A stretch of DNA of 64,000 nt from positions 189,713,127 through 189,777,126 of the forward strand of contig NC_073693.1 of NCBI RefSeq assembly GCF_029784155.1. Direction: 5' to 3'. The DNA is from Uranotaenia lowii. Its lineage: Eukaryota > Arthropoda > Insecta > Diptera > Culicidae. The notes under the pieces were generated by a model. It had not been told where the DNA came from, made no database searches, and saw only the letters and a program-made list of their open reading frames with translations. Shown here piece by piece: positions 1 through 11,400 of the stretch (position 1 is the stretch's first letter; each line of letters begins with the position of its first letter). The position numbers and the translations under genes were made by a program.

Positions 1-52
1 TTATTAGTATTTCTGCACAATATTTGATATTTCTTTTATATTTTATTTTTAG

Positions 53-158
53 TGCACGGGGCGACGATGATTCACGAAGGCAAAAATACAATCTTTGGAC
101 AACGGCGGAACACCGGAGGCCAAATGTCGAAGGAAACTTTATGCAGTTAGGTTTATAG
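53..158 (+). CDS. terminal exon of an unidentified gene
   Basis: A pyrimidine-rich tract ending in AG at 51-52 is followed by about 105 bases that are much richer in GC than the surroundings and open to a stop. In the frame starting at 54 the exon encodes 34 residues and ends at TAG 156-158; residues include a DDDSRRQKYNLW stretch and the end NFMQLGL. A second frame is also open from the same acceptor to TAG at 148-150, so the frame is not certain. AATAAA follows at 226-231, which suits the 3' end of a gene. The protein is not recognised. If Kcmf1 begins left of the window, this exon lies inside a Kcmf1 intron and would be a nested gene or an alternative Kcmf1 ending. Confidence 0.45.
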
Positions 159-809
159 TTCCTGATCATTAACGCCGAACAATATTTATGTGAAAAAAAT
201 AACGTGGATAATAACAGTGATGGATAAATAAACCAACATTTTTTAAATTTCAAATGGTTTCATTGAATGCATGGATAAATTACCATTATTTTGTCATAAT
301 TACCATAGCATGGTAAAATTGTACGTCGTAACGCACCCTAACGCATACACATGGTAATTTTAAACACACTCATGTTTAAGATAAACAAAAACGTACTCAA
401 AAAAAATCCATCTGTTTTTATTCTTAAATTAACCTTTGGATATGGTAACGTTTACCATGTTTTTTCTTTCGGTGTAGAAATTTCAAGAAAAATTCAAAGT
501 CAATTTGTCACACTGGGACAAATGGACGCATAACTGTCACACTGAGACGATTGGACGCATATTCATCACACTCAAGAAATGAACGTATTATAACTTCGGA
601 ACGTCTAAATTGATTTTCATCAAACTTGGCATACGTGTCCTGGATAGTCGGGAAGGGATCACAGAGATATAAAGAGGGGGAAGGGTCACTGTTTTCGCGA
701 CATCCCAGCATGTGCAAGAAAAACTATGCAAACTGCTTCGGGTTTGTTGCTGGCGCTTGGAAGAGTGCATGTAAACGTAACCCGCTTCACAACAAGTCAA
801 ACTATCACT
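159..809. other. 3' UTR end then AT-rich intergenic or intronic DNA
   Basis: AATAAA at 226-231 probably ends the transcript of the exon at 53-158. From about 250 to 809 I see no gene and no recognisable element, only AT-rich DNA with imprecisely repeated short phrases such as tcacactgrgac near 508 and 538. Confidence 0.4.
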
Positions 810-2766
810 CACGGAAAATAATAAAAAGGTAAAATTTACCTTTTTGCGAGGTGAATTTTTTCCACCCCTCTTTAGAGGTAAATTTTACCTTTTTTTCATT
901 CACCTAGCAAAAAGGTAAATATTACCTTTTTTCAATTCACCTGGCAAAAAGGTAAATTTTACCATTTTCGCATTCACCTAGCAAAATAGTAAATAGTACC
1001 GTTTTCCCATTCACTGATTTAAAATGTAAATGCTATTTGGTTTGGTTGGTTTCTTCAATAAAAATGAAAACAAAATTCATTCAAATATTTATATTTATTT
1101 GAAATAAATAGGGACTACCGTCAAACGGGGCATCATGCAACAGCGGGGTTCGATTTATATAACACTACATTGAATCAATTTTGAATTTAATGTATTGTAA
1201 TAAAGTTATCTTTTAATGATAACAAAATGATGATGACATAATTTCTCGCATCTTAAGCTAGTTGTCTTAAGTTTTTTATTTTTTTGTAAAATTTGAAAAA
1301 TCGAGCAATAAATATACAAATTTTAACATTTTTTGATGCCGAAAAAAACATTACCCAGTATGACGGATCGGCTTGATAAAATTACCTACAAACTTTTTAT
1401 AGGTTTCCTCATGTTATACCAACATTGTTGGTGTAAAAATATTTTTCGAACAATCACCCAATTTTTTTAAATGAATATTTTTAAAATTCAGTTAGGTGTC
1501 TGGGGTTAAATGCAACAAAATGCAAATCAAAGAATTACCTTGTAAATCTCGTTTCCATGTGCTGGAATATGAATGTTTTGCATCATGCGTTTGTAAACAT
1601 TTAAATTTCATTCATCCAAACATTTATTTTTATGATTTCAGCTTGTAGATTTTTTCGTAGTATTATTTAACCCCTTAATGTATGCAGCATCCTTATTTTC
1701 AGAAAAAATGTGAAAATTTGTTTTTACAGACCCAAAAACTACTGCAATTTGTGTTGTCATGCGTAATGGTCTTTAAGACATCGCAAATATATTAAATACT
1801 TTGAATTTTCGTACCGGTTCATAAGATTTTTCATTAAAACAAAGTTTGTTGCAAGTTACCCCATTTTCTAAGGAGTGTGAAAATCGCATGTTTTTAGAAA
1901 ATTAAAAATAACTGAAGAAACCAATTATTTTTTTAACTACGCCAATTTGATGCCCCAGCATCCTTAAAACTTTTGATGCATAAAGGATACGATTAACTGT
2001 GAACATAAGTTTTTTAGAAGCCATTGAAGTTGAAAATTGTTGCATGTTGCCCCAGTTGACGGTATTCATTATATTTATTTTTGTAATGTATCACCGTGTT
2101 TAAAAAAATTATTGAGGTAAATCGTTTTTCGCCAGGCTCGTGGCAATTCAGCTTCACGTTCTTTCGCGCCACAATGGCGACTAATCCAGTCAGATCTAGC
2201 TTTTCCGGAATGATATCTGGAGGATGACGTGAAATATACCTAGAAGCTGGGCCGATCTGAAACAAAAGCATAGTATTATGACGAGAACCAGCACAACTAA
2301 AGGATATCTAAGAAAAAACTTACCATTCTGTTCCGATTTTCTCATATCGGCACGAAACACAACTTCCCTTCTGAACGACAAAACAGTTTAACCTCAATAA
2401 ACGGATTCGGCAAATAGTTACTTTTGTTCGAGATGAATTGTACCGTTTTGTTTAGCTCAATCCAGGTCAATTTCACCTCGCTACGAGGTAAGTTTTACCT
2501 TATTTGGATTTACCTTTTTTTCTAGGTGATTTATATTTTTTTATTGAGCTCAATTCAGGTGAACTTCACTACGAGGTAAGATTTACCTTTTTTGGATTCA
2601 CCTTTTTTCTCGGTGAATTGTACCTTTTTTCCAACCTCGATTCAGGTAAATTTTACCCCGCTGTGAGGTGAATTTCACCTCGAAGAGGTAGAAGTTACCT
2701 TTTTGGCTTTCACGAGCGTTCACCTTTGCTAACTCGGTAAATTTTACCTTTTTATTATTTCCCGTG
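810..2766. mobile_element. non-autonomous TIR element with GGTAAATTTACC palindromes
   Basis: The ends are inverted copies of CACGGAAAATAATAAAAAGG (left, 810) and its reverse complement (right, to 2766, with one G/A change). Just inside each end are runs of a short palindrome of the type AAAAGGTAAATTTTACCTTTT, spaced by gagGTGAAttt-like linkers, at 820-1010 and 2460-2760. No transposase frame is seen. A related stretch lies in the HMCES intron near 50330-50475 and ends in the same ATTTTCCGCG-like terminus, so this is a dispersed family. Superfamily not determined. Confidence 0.6.
1116..2064. mobile_element. nested TIR element, TACCGTCAAMYGGGGCA ends
   Basis: Left end TACCGTCAAACGGGGCATC and right end, read on the minus strand, TACCGTCAACTGGGGCAAC are imperfect inverted repeats about 25 bases long, with ATGCAAC continuing in both. 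The 0.95-kb interior is AT-rich without an open frame. It sits in the middle of the outer TIR element at 810-2766, so it is the younger insertion. Confidence 0.55.
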
Positions 2767-3024
2767 CTCTTCCGGCGCCGTGGAACTGAAATCCACAATT
2801 TTCCAGTATGGTGATTGTCAATGGTTTTATCAGATTATTTCTTTTTTGGTTTTGCTTTGAGTTTTTGATATTGCGCACCTCGCAAAATACCGGAGATGTC
2901 TGTTTTTTTTTTATGTTTACGAACTATTCCGCGAGAGTTACTTCATCCGGAACTTGTCCCAGGACCGTATTCACTTCAAACGGACTGATTGTCCTCTCGC
3001 GGTTGCGACATTTTCAGCGCGACA

Positions 3025-3125
3025 CAGGGTTGCTAGCGAACCGGGAAAAACTTTGGAATTTCATCAGGTCACCGGGAAACCGGGAAAAAATCGGGAATTT
3101 CACCTCACCGGGAAAATTGACTTTT
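3025..3125 (+). mobile_element. fragment of CAGGG...CCGGGAAAA repeat
   Basis: CAGGGTTGCTAGCGAACC followed by repeated CCGGGAAAA units resembles the left terminus of the hAT-like element at 19314. No matching right end was found nearby, so this is read as a truncated copy. The rest of 2767-3315 shows nothing I can name. Confidence 0.4.
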
Positions 3126-3315
3126 TTGATATTTACTCATCATAAACACTTATTTTCGTACATAAGTAAAACGAAGTTTGAATCGTTTTTTTAACTAATT
3201 GTGGAGAAATATGAGTTATCTTATTTTTTCGCTCTCCGCAAGCATATAATTTGGCAGCGTGAGACGTTTTTAAGCAGAGTTTTTCACCAGAAAAAGATAT
3301 TGGTTTTCCATTGTT

Positions 3316-3630
3316 CATATTACACGGGATTGTGCCAACGTAAGAACTTAATTACACAATTAACACACGACGTATTACAGGAAACGACACTTAACGTTCT
3401 TACAAAACGGAAAAAGGATTCAAAATTACCTTTTTTGTCGACCGGTTTCGGGCTCGATGTTGCCCATCTACAGGACGATGTCCGACCTCGTCCTGTAGTC
3501 GGACATCGTCCTGTAGATGGGCAACATCGAGCCCGAAACCGGTCGACAAAAAAGGTAATTTTGAATCCTTTTTCCGTTTTTTAAGAACGTTAAGTGTCGT
3601 GTCCTGTAATACGTTCGTGTGTTAATTGTG
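3316..3630. repeat. long hairpin with hammerhead-like arms, probable Penelope-like fragment
   Basis: Two arms of roughly 130 bases are near-perfect inverted copies around a short centre near 3490. The insertion is bounded by a perfect 12-bp direct repeat, TTTTCCATTGTT, at 3304-3315 and 3631-3642. Each arm carries a segment (plus strand 3510-3547) reading CCTGTAGATGGGC, loop, GCCCGAAACCGGTC: a GGGC/GCCC stem II followed by GAAAC, as in hammerhead ribozymes of Penelope-like retroelements. The CUGAUGA core is not exact, so catalysis is doubtful. The right arm abuts the duplication, as in the Penelope-like insertion at 27528. Confidence 0.6.
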
Positions 3631-3784
3631 TTTTCCATTGTTGTTGTTGTTTTGTATTTCGTTTGAATTGGCCTGAGGAACGAAGCATAACATTGCAAAT
3701 GTTAAGTTTTTAATCTATTTTACGTTAAGCTGTTGCTTAAAGTTTACAAAATTTAGGATCTTAACCCTGATAAAAAATAATATC

Positions 3785-3980
3785 TTACACTCAAACACTG
3801 GGCTTGTGATATAGCTCAGTTGGCAAGTCTGTTGTCTCCTGAGCCGATGTCCATGAGTTCGAGCCCAACAGTAAACATCGAACACAGTTGTACCGGATAG
3901 TTTTTCAATAACGATCCGCCAACTGCAACGTTGATAAAGTCGCGAATGCCATAAAGATGGTAAAACGACTATAATCGAAA

Positions 3981-4038
<58 letters not shown>

Positions 4039-4049
4039 ACACTCAAACA
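3785..4049 (+). mobile_element. full-length tRNA-derived SINE with 13-bp target duplication
   Basis: A perfect target duplication TTACACTCAAACA lies at 3785-3797 and 4037-4049. Between them is about 184 bases of SINE body (3798-3981) and an uninterrupted tail of 55 A. The body carries an A box TAGCTCAGTTGG near 3812 and a B box GAGTTCGAGCC near 3855, the internal RNA polymerase III promoter of a tRNA-derived SINE. Perfect duplication and long pure poly(A) indicate a recent, possibly polymorphic, insertion. Mobilisation would depend on a LINE in trans. Confidence 0.9.
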
Positions 4050-6198
4050 ATTAAAGCTCAGCCCTGTCTTCTACACGATTACTAAATTTTCATGAACCTT
4101 TAGTTCAAATGACTATTACTAAAGTTATTCTTTGTTTTTATATCGGCTGAAAAAAACTTCATTAGAAACATTCCACAGTGACGTGAAATCGCTTTTCCGG
4201 ACTTTTCTGAACTGTTATCATTCTAGAGGTCAACCAATTTACTGGAAAATGAAAAAAATTGTAGCAAACGGTCGCAAATTGAATTTTCTTCAACATAAAT
4301 TAAATTTGTTGTTTTTGTTGTGATCGATTACATTTGTGACGTGAATTCACGCTAGAATAGACCATTTTTGACTTCAGTGCATACAACTTTGATTTCCTGT
4401 TCTGTCTGAGGAAATAGAATATCGGTGTCTTCAAATGAGTTATAGAAAAAATAATTACCCACAGTTTGATGTGCAAAGCTTCCCGATTAAAGAACAACGA
4501 ACGAAGTTATGCTTATTTGAAGTTGTGACGTGATTTCACTCAGTTTAAACAGAACAGGGTAGTTGACTGAATTCACATCACGAAATATTAAGTTATTCTG
4601 AACCATTCTTAAGAGCCTTCAAATTTTATGTGCACTTTTTTAAACGATATTTTGTTGTTCCGACTTTAATCATAAATTTTCAGTATCTTCACCTAATTTT
4701 TTTGCTTATATTGATTGGCACTTGATTAGCAACATATTGAGGGATCATACGTCAAAATTACTATTGTTCCTCACAGTCTTCATTTAAAAATCATCAAAAA
4801 AAAATTTTAAATTTTTTTTCAATCTTTTTGTATTTTCATTTCAAAATAACGAACTTATGAAAAATTCAACTAAATTATGTTCGATTTGTAAAAATCCGAC
4901 AATCTGGAGGGTACAAACAGCTTTCAGAGCGTATTACCCTTATGAAAATTCATTTTCACTAAACTTAAAGTCTACGATTGCCTAGATTTATCTTCAGCAT
5001 ATCTGGATTACATCGACTCCAACAGTTTTACATTAAAAAAATCAAATTGGACGTTTAAAAAACGAGATAGGTACTTTTTGATGAATTCTTACAATTTTTC
5101 TCACTCCAAGAGTTATACAAAAAAAATTACGTTCTGTACACATAAACATGGCGAATACCATCTGTTTTCAGAATGTCAAGACATTTGGAGCTGGTTTTGT
5201 TTATAATTTTGATGTATAGATCGCGGAAAAAGGGGTATTTTTAATAATATGACCCAACGAAATTTTGAGGTTTTTTGAGGTTTACAACGCACTCTTTTAT
5301 TACATTGTAAAGAAAATTCGGATTCACTTTGAAGTCACGTTTAGTGCTTTTTGCAGAACTAAAAACGGGTATAAAATAAACAATTTACAACAGGGTAAAT
5401 GAAATGATGTGACGCAACGAAAACTGGAACGGGATCTTGGGAAAAATAACAGCTTGCTGTTAAACTCGTTGAAAAAAATTGTTTTGGAAAAAATGTATCT
5501 TTGTTTAACGTATTCGTATTTTTTTGTTACGTCTTTCAGGAGCACATTTTTGTATTGCATGCTTTCGATGAGTTAACACTTAGAATTGTAAGTTATTTTC
5601 TAATTTTTTTTTATTATCGAGGTGTAATTTTGGATGAAATGTTTGTCATGATAGAAGCTTGAACAAAATTCACATTCAAAACAAATCAATCACTATTGAA
5701 ATAAGTCACTGATGAAACCCAGTACTATATTTTTCGTTGGAGCAAAACCCTGTTGCAGAAAAATCGTGTGATGTGATGTGACGCAACGAAAGAAGATCGC
5801 TCGTTAAATTACAAAACGCGCTCAAATTGAAAACCAAAAACTACAAGTTTTTTGTCAATTCATGCAAATCGTTTTCTCAACATTTCGTTAAAAACCATCG
5901 TTAACCTTCCAAAGCTGTTCGCAAAATATCCGTTTCGGAGAAATTGGACCTGTGGCAAATATAATTCAAGTATATCTGCCTATGGTTTGTAGGCGTTCCC
6001 CTGCCGTCAATGTTAACCGATTTTGATGATATTAGATTCATTGTGTAGGTAATTTATTTGAATATAAAGTTGATATGTTAACCAGATTATAAGATAAGTT
6101 AGATAAGTTTCTTGAGGTGAACGCAACTATGGATTTTTTCCTAGTTCTGACTACATGTTCAATCGCCGTCACCTTCTACCTAATTTCGAAATAACGTC
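4050..6198. other. AT-rich non-coding stretch
   Basis: No gene or defined element seen. The phrase GTGACGTGA or GTGACGCAACGAAA recurs (near 4176, 4337, 4526, 5409 and 5777), which may mark an old repeat, but I found no boundaries. Confidence 0.35.
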
Positions 6199-6203
6199 AT
6201 GTT

Positions 6204-6377
6204 TATTAATTTAGAGGTTTCGGACACGGTCTGGAAAGAGGTGTTGTTCGGTCGAGTGCAGGAATCAAAAGAGACCCTTTTTTATTCATGTGTTTGACAC
6301 GTACTTAAACATTTGACATTTCGTCTTTTATAGCACAGTGTAAAAAGATTACACTCAAAACTGAGTTAAATACTACA
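6204..6377 (-). repeat. 3' LTR of the gypsy-type element
   Basis: 174 bp, matching 14091-14264 with one difference seen (gacattt here, gacgttt there). Outer edge abuts the ATGTT duplication at 6199-6203. Confidence 0.93.
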
Positions 6378-6578
6378 GTTCTTCCTTCTTTAGATGATTT
6401 ATAATAAAAAGGTTTAACTTTCAAAATTCGAAAGGATTAACAAAGTTATTTGAATCCAGTTAACTCAGAAATTCATTTTAGAACAATTCTTCAAACTAAT
6501 AATAATAATATTGATCATGTTTCTTTTCTCGTTTTCTTCGTTTCGATCTTCTTAAATTACTTCTCGAATTTTCCGCTA

Positions 6579-6613
6579 CACTTCTCGTTTAACAGTGGCA
6601 AAGAGCGGACGTG
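6579..6613 (+). promoter_or_regulatory. internal Inr-DPE promoter of the LINE
   Basis: CACTTC (6579-6584) provides an initiator with A+1 at 6580, and GGACGTG (6607-6613) starts exactly at +28, the spacing required for a downstream promoter element. TATA-less Inr-DPE promoters at the very first base are known in insect I, jockey and Doc elements. It lets a full transcript be copied to any new site. Confidence 0.75.
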
Positions 6614-6830
6614 AAAGCGGCTACCATAGTCAGCGTCATAATAAAAGGGAAACGGATAAGTCAAATTTAATAGTTTAAGAGTGTTAAAAGCGATGATACA
6701 AAAGAGTTTAATCAATCGGAAAACAGTGAAAGTTCGATAAAAAAGGAAAATCAAGAGGAAAAGAAATTACCAGAGAAAAATTAAAATTGAATCCAAATTA
6801 GCGTTTAAGTTTGAAGAGTAAAAAAACAAA

Positions 6831-8408
6831 ATGGCGTCACAATCGTTTGACCCTCGAAATCTTCCACCAGATAAAGGTAAGGTAAGTGATTACCAAGACG
6901 ACATATTGGACTCGGAACCGTTTCTAGGTTTCGCAGACATAAACTTCAACGAAAAACGAAAACGATCAGAGGATCTATTCGAAGCGGAACACCAAGAACA
7001 GAAAAAAACCAAGCCAAGAACAACGTCAAGCTCAAGCGATAGTACGGCATCACCCACATCTACAGACACACACACTAATAACAACACATCACAAACCACA
7101 CAAACATCAAACATGATACAGGAAACTTCAGTTCAACACAATCTCAAAACTAATAATGTAAAAATCATCGAATTGACATACCAACATATTATAAGTAAAA
7201 CATCGAACGTAATATTCATCGAATCCATCGAAAAGAAAGAAGGAGCAAAGAACCTAGAGCCAATGGAAATAGGGAAATTTCTGTTCCAAGCGAAACTTGA
7301 TCAGTTCAATGAAATCAAAAGAGCAGGACAATTCCGTTACAAGCTAATTTATAGAACACCAAAACAAACTGAAAAAATCCTTAACGCAACAGAATTCTTA
7401 AAATCAAACAATATTAAGGCATACGTTCCGAAAATGATGTTGGAAACAATAGGAGTGGTGAGGAACATACCAACTTCAATATCTCCGGACGAAATTTTGG
7501 AGCACACAATATCAGATAAGAAAATAATAAGAGTAGAAAGAATGAGAACAAAAAACAAATTTTCCAAAAAACAAGAACTTATCGACACAAAAACAGTAAA
7601 AATTACTTTTGAGGGTATGGAGTTGCCAAGGACCGTACAAATCTACGGAGTTTACGCGCAACCCGAGGTATACATCTATCCTGTCAGAATTTGCAACAGG
7701 TGTTGGAGATTAGGGCACAAAACTGAGGCTTGTAAAAGCAACGAAATTTGTAAAAACTGTGGGAAACAAATCGATGACACTCATAAAACATGCGATCCAA
7801 CCACCTTACCTACCTGCAGAAACTGTAAAGGTAACCATTTGCCGACTGAAAAAACATGTCCCGAAAGAATACGAAAAGAACACATAAATATCGCAATGAC
7901 AATAAACAAAATAACATACAATGAGGCAGAACAGCTCTACCCTAAAACAAAAAATTACTACGCGATGCTCGAATCTACCGACGCATTCCCATCCTTGGAA
8001 CGTCCAAGTAGTTCGCAGCAAAATTTCAGATATGTTAATGCACCTAGGAAAATCACAAATTACAGCAAAATAATTGAGAATCTAAAACCTAAAAAGAACA
8101 CATACACGAACACAAAAAACTTTTACGCAACACCCGGTAGAACACTAGAGAAAACTAAAACTATTACCAGTAATCCATATAGAACTACAGAAAAGGAAAA
8201 ACTACAAGCAGAAATAAACAAAATCTTTGAAGCACAATTAGATAACATAATAACAAAAACTACAAATGAAAACACGAATCTTATTGATAAAAATCTTCTA
8301 CTCACAGAAATTCAAAAAACAATAGAACACATTTTCAAAGACCATAACAATTTAAATAAAGATACAGAAAAAGAAGAAAATATCACAATTCCCCTCTCAA
8401 TAAAATGA
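6831..8408 (+). CDS. LINE ORF1 nucleic-acid-binding protein (gag-like)
   Basis: 525 aa, expected to coat LINE RNA in ribonucleoprotein particles and act as a chaperone during target-primed reverse transcription. The N-terminal 100 residues are low complexity, rich in Ser, Thr and Asn. The middle, about 105-285, is an RRM-like region seen in ORF1 proteins of this type. Three cysteine knuckles follow at about 287-343: CNRCWRLGHKTEAC, a CKNCG...HKTC variant, and CRNCKGNHLPTEKTC. The C-terminal part is basic and Asn/Lys rich. ATG at 6831 is preceded by an A-rich leader (aaaacaaaATGG), a good insect context. ORF2 follows after 59 bases. No frameshift or stop is seen, consistent with a young copy. 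Confidence 0.93.
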   Translation: MASQSFDPRNLPPDKGKVSDYQDDILDSEPFLGFADINFNEKRKRSEDLFEAEHQEQKKTKPRTTSSSSDSTASPTSTDTHTNNNTSQTTQTSNMIQETSVQHNLKTNNVKIIELTYQHIISKTSNVIFIESIEKKEGAKNLEPMEIGKFLFQAKLDQFNEIKRAGQFRYKLIYRTPKQTEKILNATEFLKSNNIKAYVPKMMLETIGVVRNIPTSISPDEILEHTISDKKIIRVERMRTKNKFSKKQELIDTKTVKITFEGMELPRTVQIYGVYAQPEVYIYPVRICNRCWRLGHKTEACKSNEICKNCGKQIDDTHKTCDPTTLPTCRNCKGNHLPTEKTCPERIRKEHINIAMTINKITYNEAEQLYPKTKNYYAMLESTDAFPSLERPSSSQQNFRYVNAPRKITNYSKIIENLKPKKNTYTNTKNFYATPGRTLEKTKTITSNPYRTTEKEKLQAEINKIFEAQLDNIITKTTNENTNLIDKNLLLTEIQKTIEHIFKDHNNLNKDTEKEENITIPLSIK

Positions 8409-8467
8409 ATATTGAGACAGCAAAAACAAATTTAAGTTAAGAAGCCGAATTATTTAACGGATTTGAA

Positions 8468-11400
8468 ATGGCTAATTTTAATTACAATTTAAATATAGCA
8501 CAACTTAATATAAGGAGTCTAAGACCCCTCCATAAACGAGAAACATTGAAAACATACTTAAAAACAAAAGAAATTCACGTCTTCTTACTTCAAGAAACTT
8601 GGCTCAAGCCTTCTGAAAATTTTAAATTTTTAAATTACAATTTTGTGAACAACTGTAGGACAGACGGCTACGGCGGTACTGGAATACTCATCCACCCAAC
8701 TCTTATTTACGAAAAACTGACTATTCCTCAAGTAGACTTAGAACTGACAGCTATTAAGATTAAAAATCTCAAACATCAAATAATATTTATCTCACTCTAC
8801 ATCCCACCAGATGAAATCCTAAATGATATAAGAACTCCACTAAAAAATTTATTCGAATTCATTTCTAACAGTTCAACTAATGTGATTTTGGCGGGCGACT
8901 TCAATGGTCACCACCCCTTATGGGACAACAATGCACCCAGAGCGGATGCAAGAGGAGAATTCATTAGCGAATTGCTAGATGATTACGATATAGTTCTACT
9001 AAACAATGGCGAAGCCACAAGATGGCCGGAAATTAATAAAAATGAGTCAGCGCTAGATCTCAGCTTAGCAACAACCACAATTGCTTGCAATATATCATGG
9101 AAAATTAGTGAAGAGGACTTAGGCTCTGATCATAAATTGATCGAGTACCAACTAGAAAACTCCAACCGATATTGCTCAAATGTTTCTAAACAAATAACAA
9201 GCAAAAACAAAGCAATTGAGTTCCTTAATCAAATAGACCCAACCTCATTAGAAACACCAGAACAGATGACTATTAAAATAGAAGAAGCAATCAAAAAGGC
9301 AACCTATACTATACATACGGACAGTAGGAAAAAAATAAAGCCATACTGGAATGAAAAAATTAAAAATCTTTACGAAGAGAAAAACAGAAAACATATTATT
9401 TTTAGGAAAAACCTTACGTTAAGAAATAAACAAGAATACAAAAAAGCAGAGAGAGAATTTAATAAAACACTTAAGGAAGAGGTCTATAAATACAGAAATA
9501 GTATGTTGGAAGATATAAATGATAATACTAATATTAACCAAATGTGGAAAATAATAAAAGCCATTGGAGGAAACTTTCAAAATAAAGATAACTCAGAGCT
9601 GATGGCAAATGAGGATCTAGCTAAGAAGTTTATTGAAAATAACTTTAAGAGAGAAATAACTCCGATAAAATTCGAATCTTCGAATTTCGAAGTACAAGAA
9701 GAAAAATACATGAAAAATTTGAGTATCGAAGGTATGCTAAATAAATTGAAAAGGAAAAAAGATAAATCGGCGGCAGGAAGCGATAAATTTTCATACTTCA
9801 TGCTAAAAAATTTAAACTTGAATCTACAAACAAAAATTCTTGAAATGATTAATAAAGTTTGGAAAAATGGAAAGATTCCACAAGAATGGCTAGAAATAAA
9901 AATAATACCGATCTTGAAACCTAATAAGGATAAAATGCTAGACACTTCCTACAGACCTATATCTTTAATAAATATAAATCTAAAAATAATCAATGCGGAA
10001 ATTAAACAACGCCTAAATGAATTTATCGATAAAAACAATATCCTACCACCACTATCATATGGGTTTAAAGAAAAATCTTCGGCCATTGATTGCGTCAATC
10101 ATCTGGTATCGACAATTTCGGAAGCCAGAAGAAATAAAACATACGTAGCATCAATTTTTATGGACTTAAGCAAAGCATTTGATTCGGTAGATATTAAAAT
10201 ACTGTTAGAAAACTTAGATTCGCTTAAAATCCCACCAAATATTTTAATTTGGTTACATTCATACCTAACTCAAAGGAAAGTTGTATTGGAAACAAATTAT
10301 GGAAAAATATCAAAATTGACGGACAAAGGTCTCCCTCAAGGCTGTCCGTTGTCTCCGATCCTTTTCAACCTTTACACAGCTAAATTACACAAAATTACAA
10401 CGGAAAAAGTAATTCTTAAACAATTTGCAGATGACTTTACTATAACAGTTATCGGAAACTCACTCGAAGAAGTAAATAGAACAGCAAACATTGCCTTGAA
10501 CATATTTGCACAGGAGCTGAATAAATTAAAAATTACAATTAACCCAGCAAAATCAGCAGCTATACTTTTTTTCTCTAGAATAACTGATCAACTAGATATC
10601 AACATTAACGATCAAACGGTTAAACAAACAGAAAAACACAAATACCTAGGTTATATGATTGATAACAAGCTGACAAACAAACCACACATAACTTACTTAG
10701 AGACTAAAGTAAGAAAACGCTTAAACATAATTAAAATGATAGCCAAAAAGTCGAATGGTGCACACCCCAAAACTACCCTTAAGGTGAATAAAGCGATCAT
10801 AAGATCGCAATTGGATTACGGTATCACCATCTATGGAAGTGCAGCAAAAACTAACATTAAAAAATTAAGCACAATCTACAATTCCTCAATAAGAACTAGT
10901 CTTAGACTCCTCAAATCAACGCCTATAAACGTACTCTACTCTGAAGCTGGCGAAATGCCCCTTAACTGTAGAGCAGACTATCTTGCAAAAAAGCAAATGC
11001 TAAAGGACTTTTATTACGACAAACCAATAACCCAAATCACTAACAAATTTATAGAGTTACATTCATTACCTAAACACTACACCTTTCTTGAGAAAACAGT
11101 ATTTGAAAACAGTTACATGCTCGCATTAACATCAAAACCCGACACTAAAACTCAGAGTAATAAAACCCTAGATAAAAATAAAATCCACCTTACAATTCCG
11201 AACTTGGATCGAGGAGCAATGAACCATAATACTACTAGAATAATTATAAATAGGTTAATTAAGGATAAATACAATGGATATGTCCAAGTCTATACAGATG
11301 GATCGAAATCCATTAACGGGACAGGAGCAGGAATTTGGATAGACGATCCAAATGAAAAAATAGCATTTAAACTGAATAAAGAATTGTCGATTATGAACGT

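Noticed and set aside
3715..4050. 111-codon frame on the minus strand with a poly-phenylalanine run
   Set aside because: It is the antisense of the SINE poly(A) tail.
6890..9945. Long minus-strand frames opposite the LINE ORFs
   Set aside because: Shadows of the AT-rich ORF1 and ORF2 coding strand with no recognisable features.
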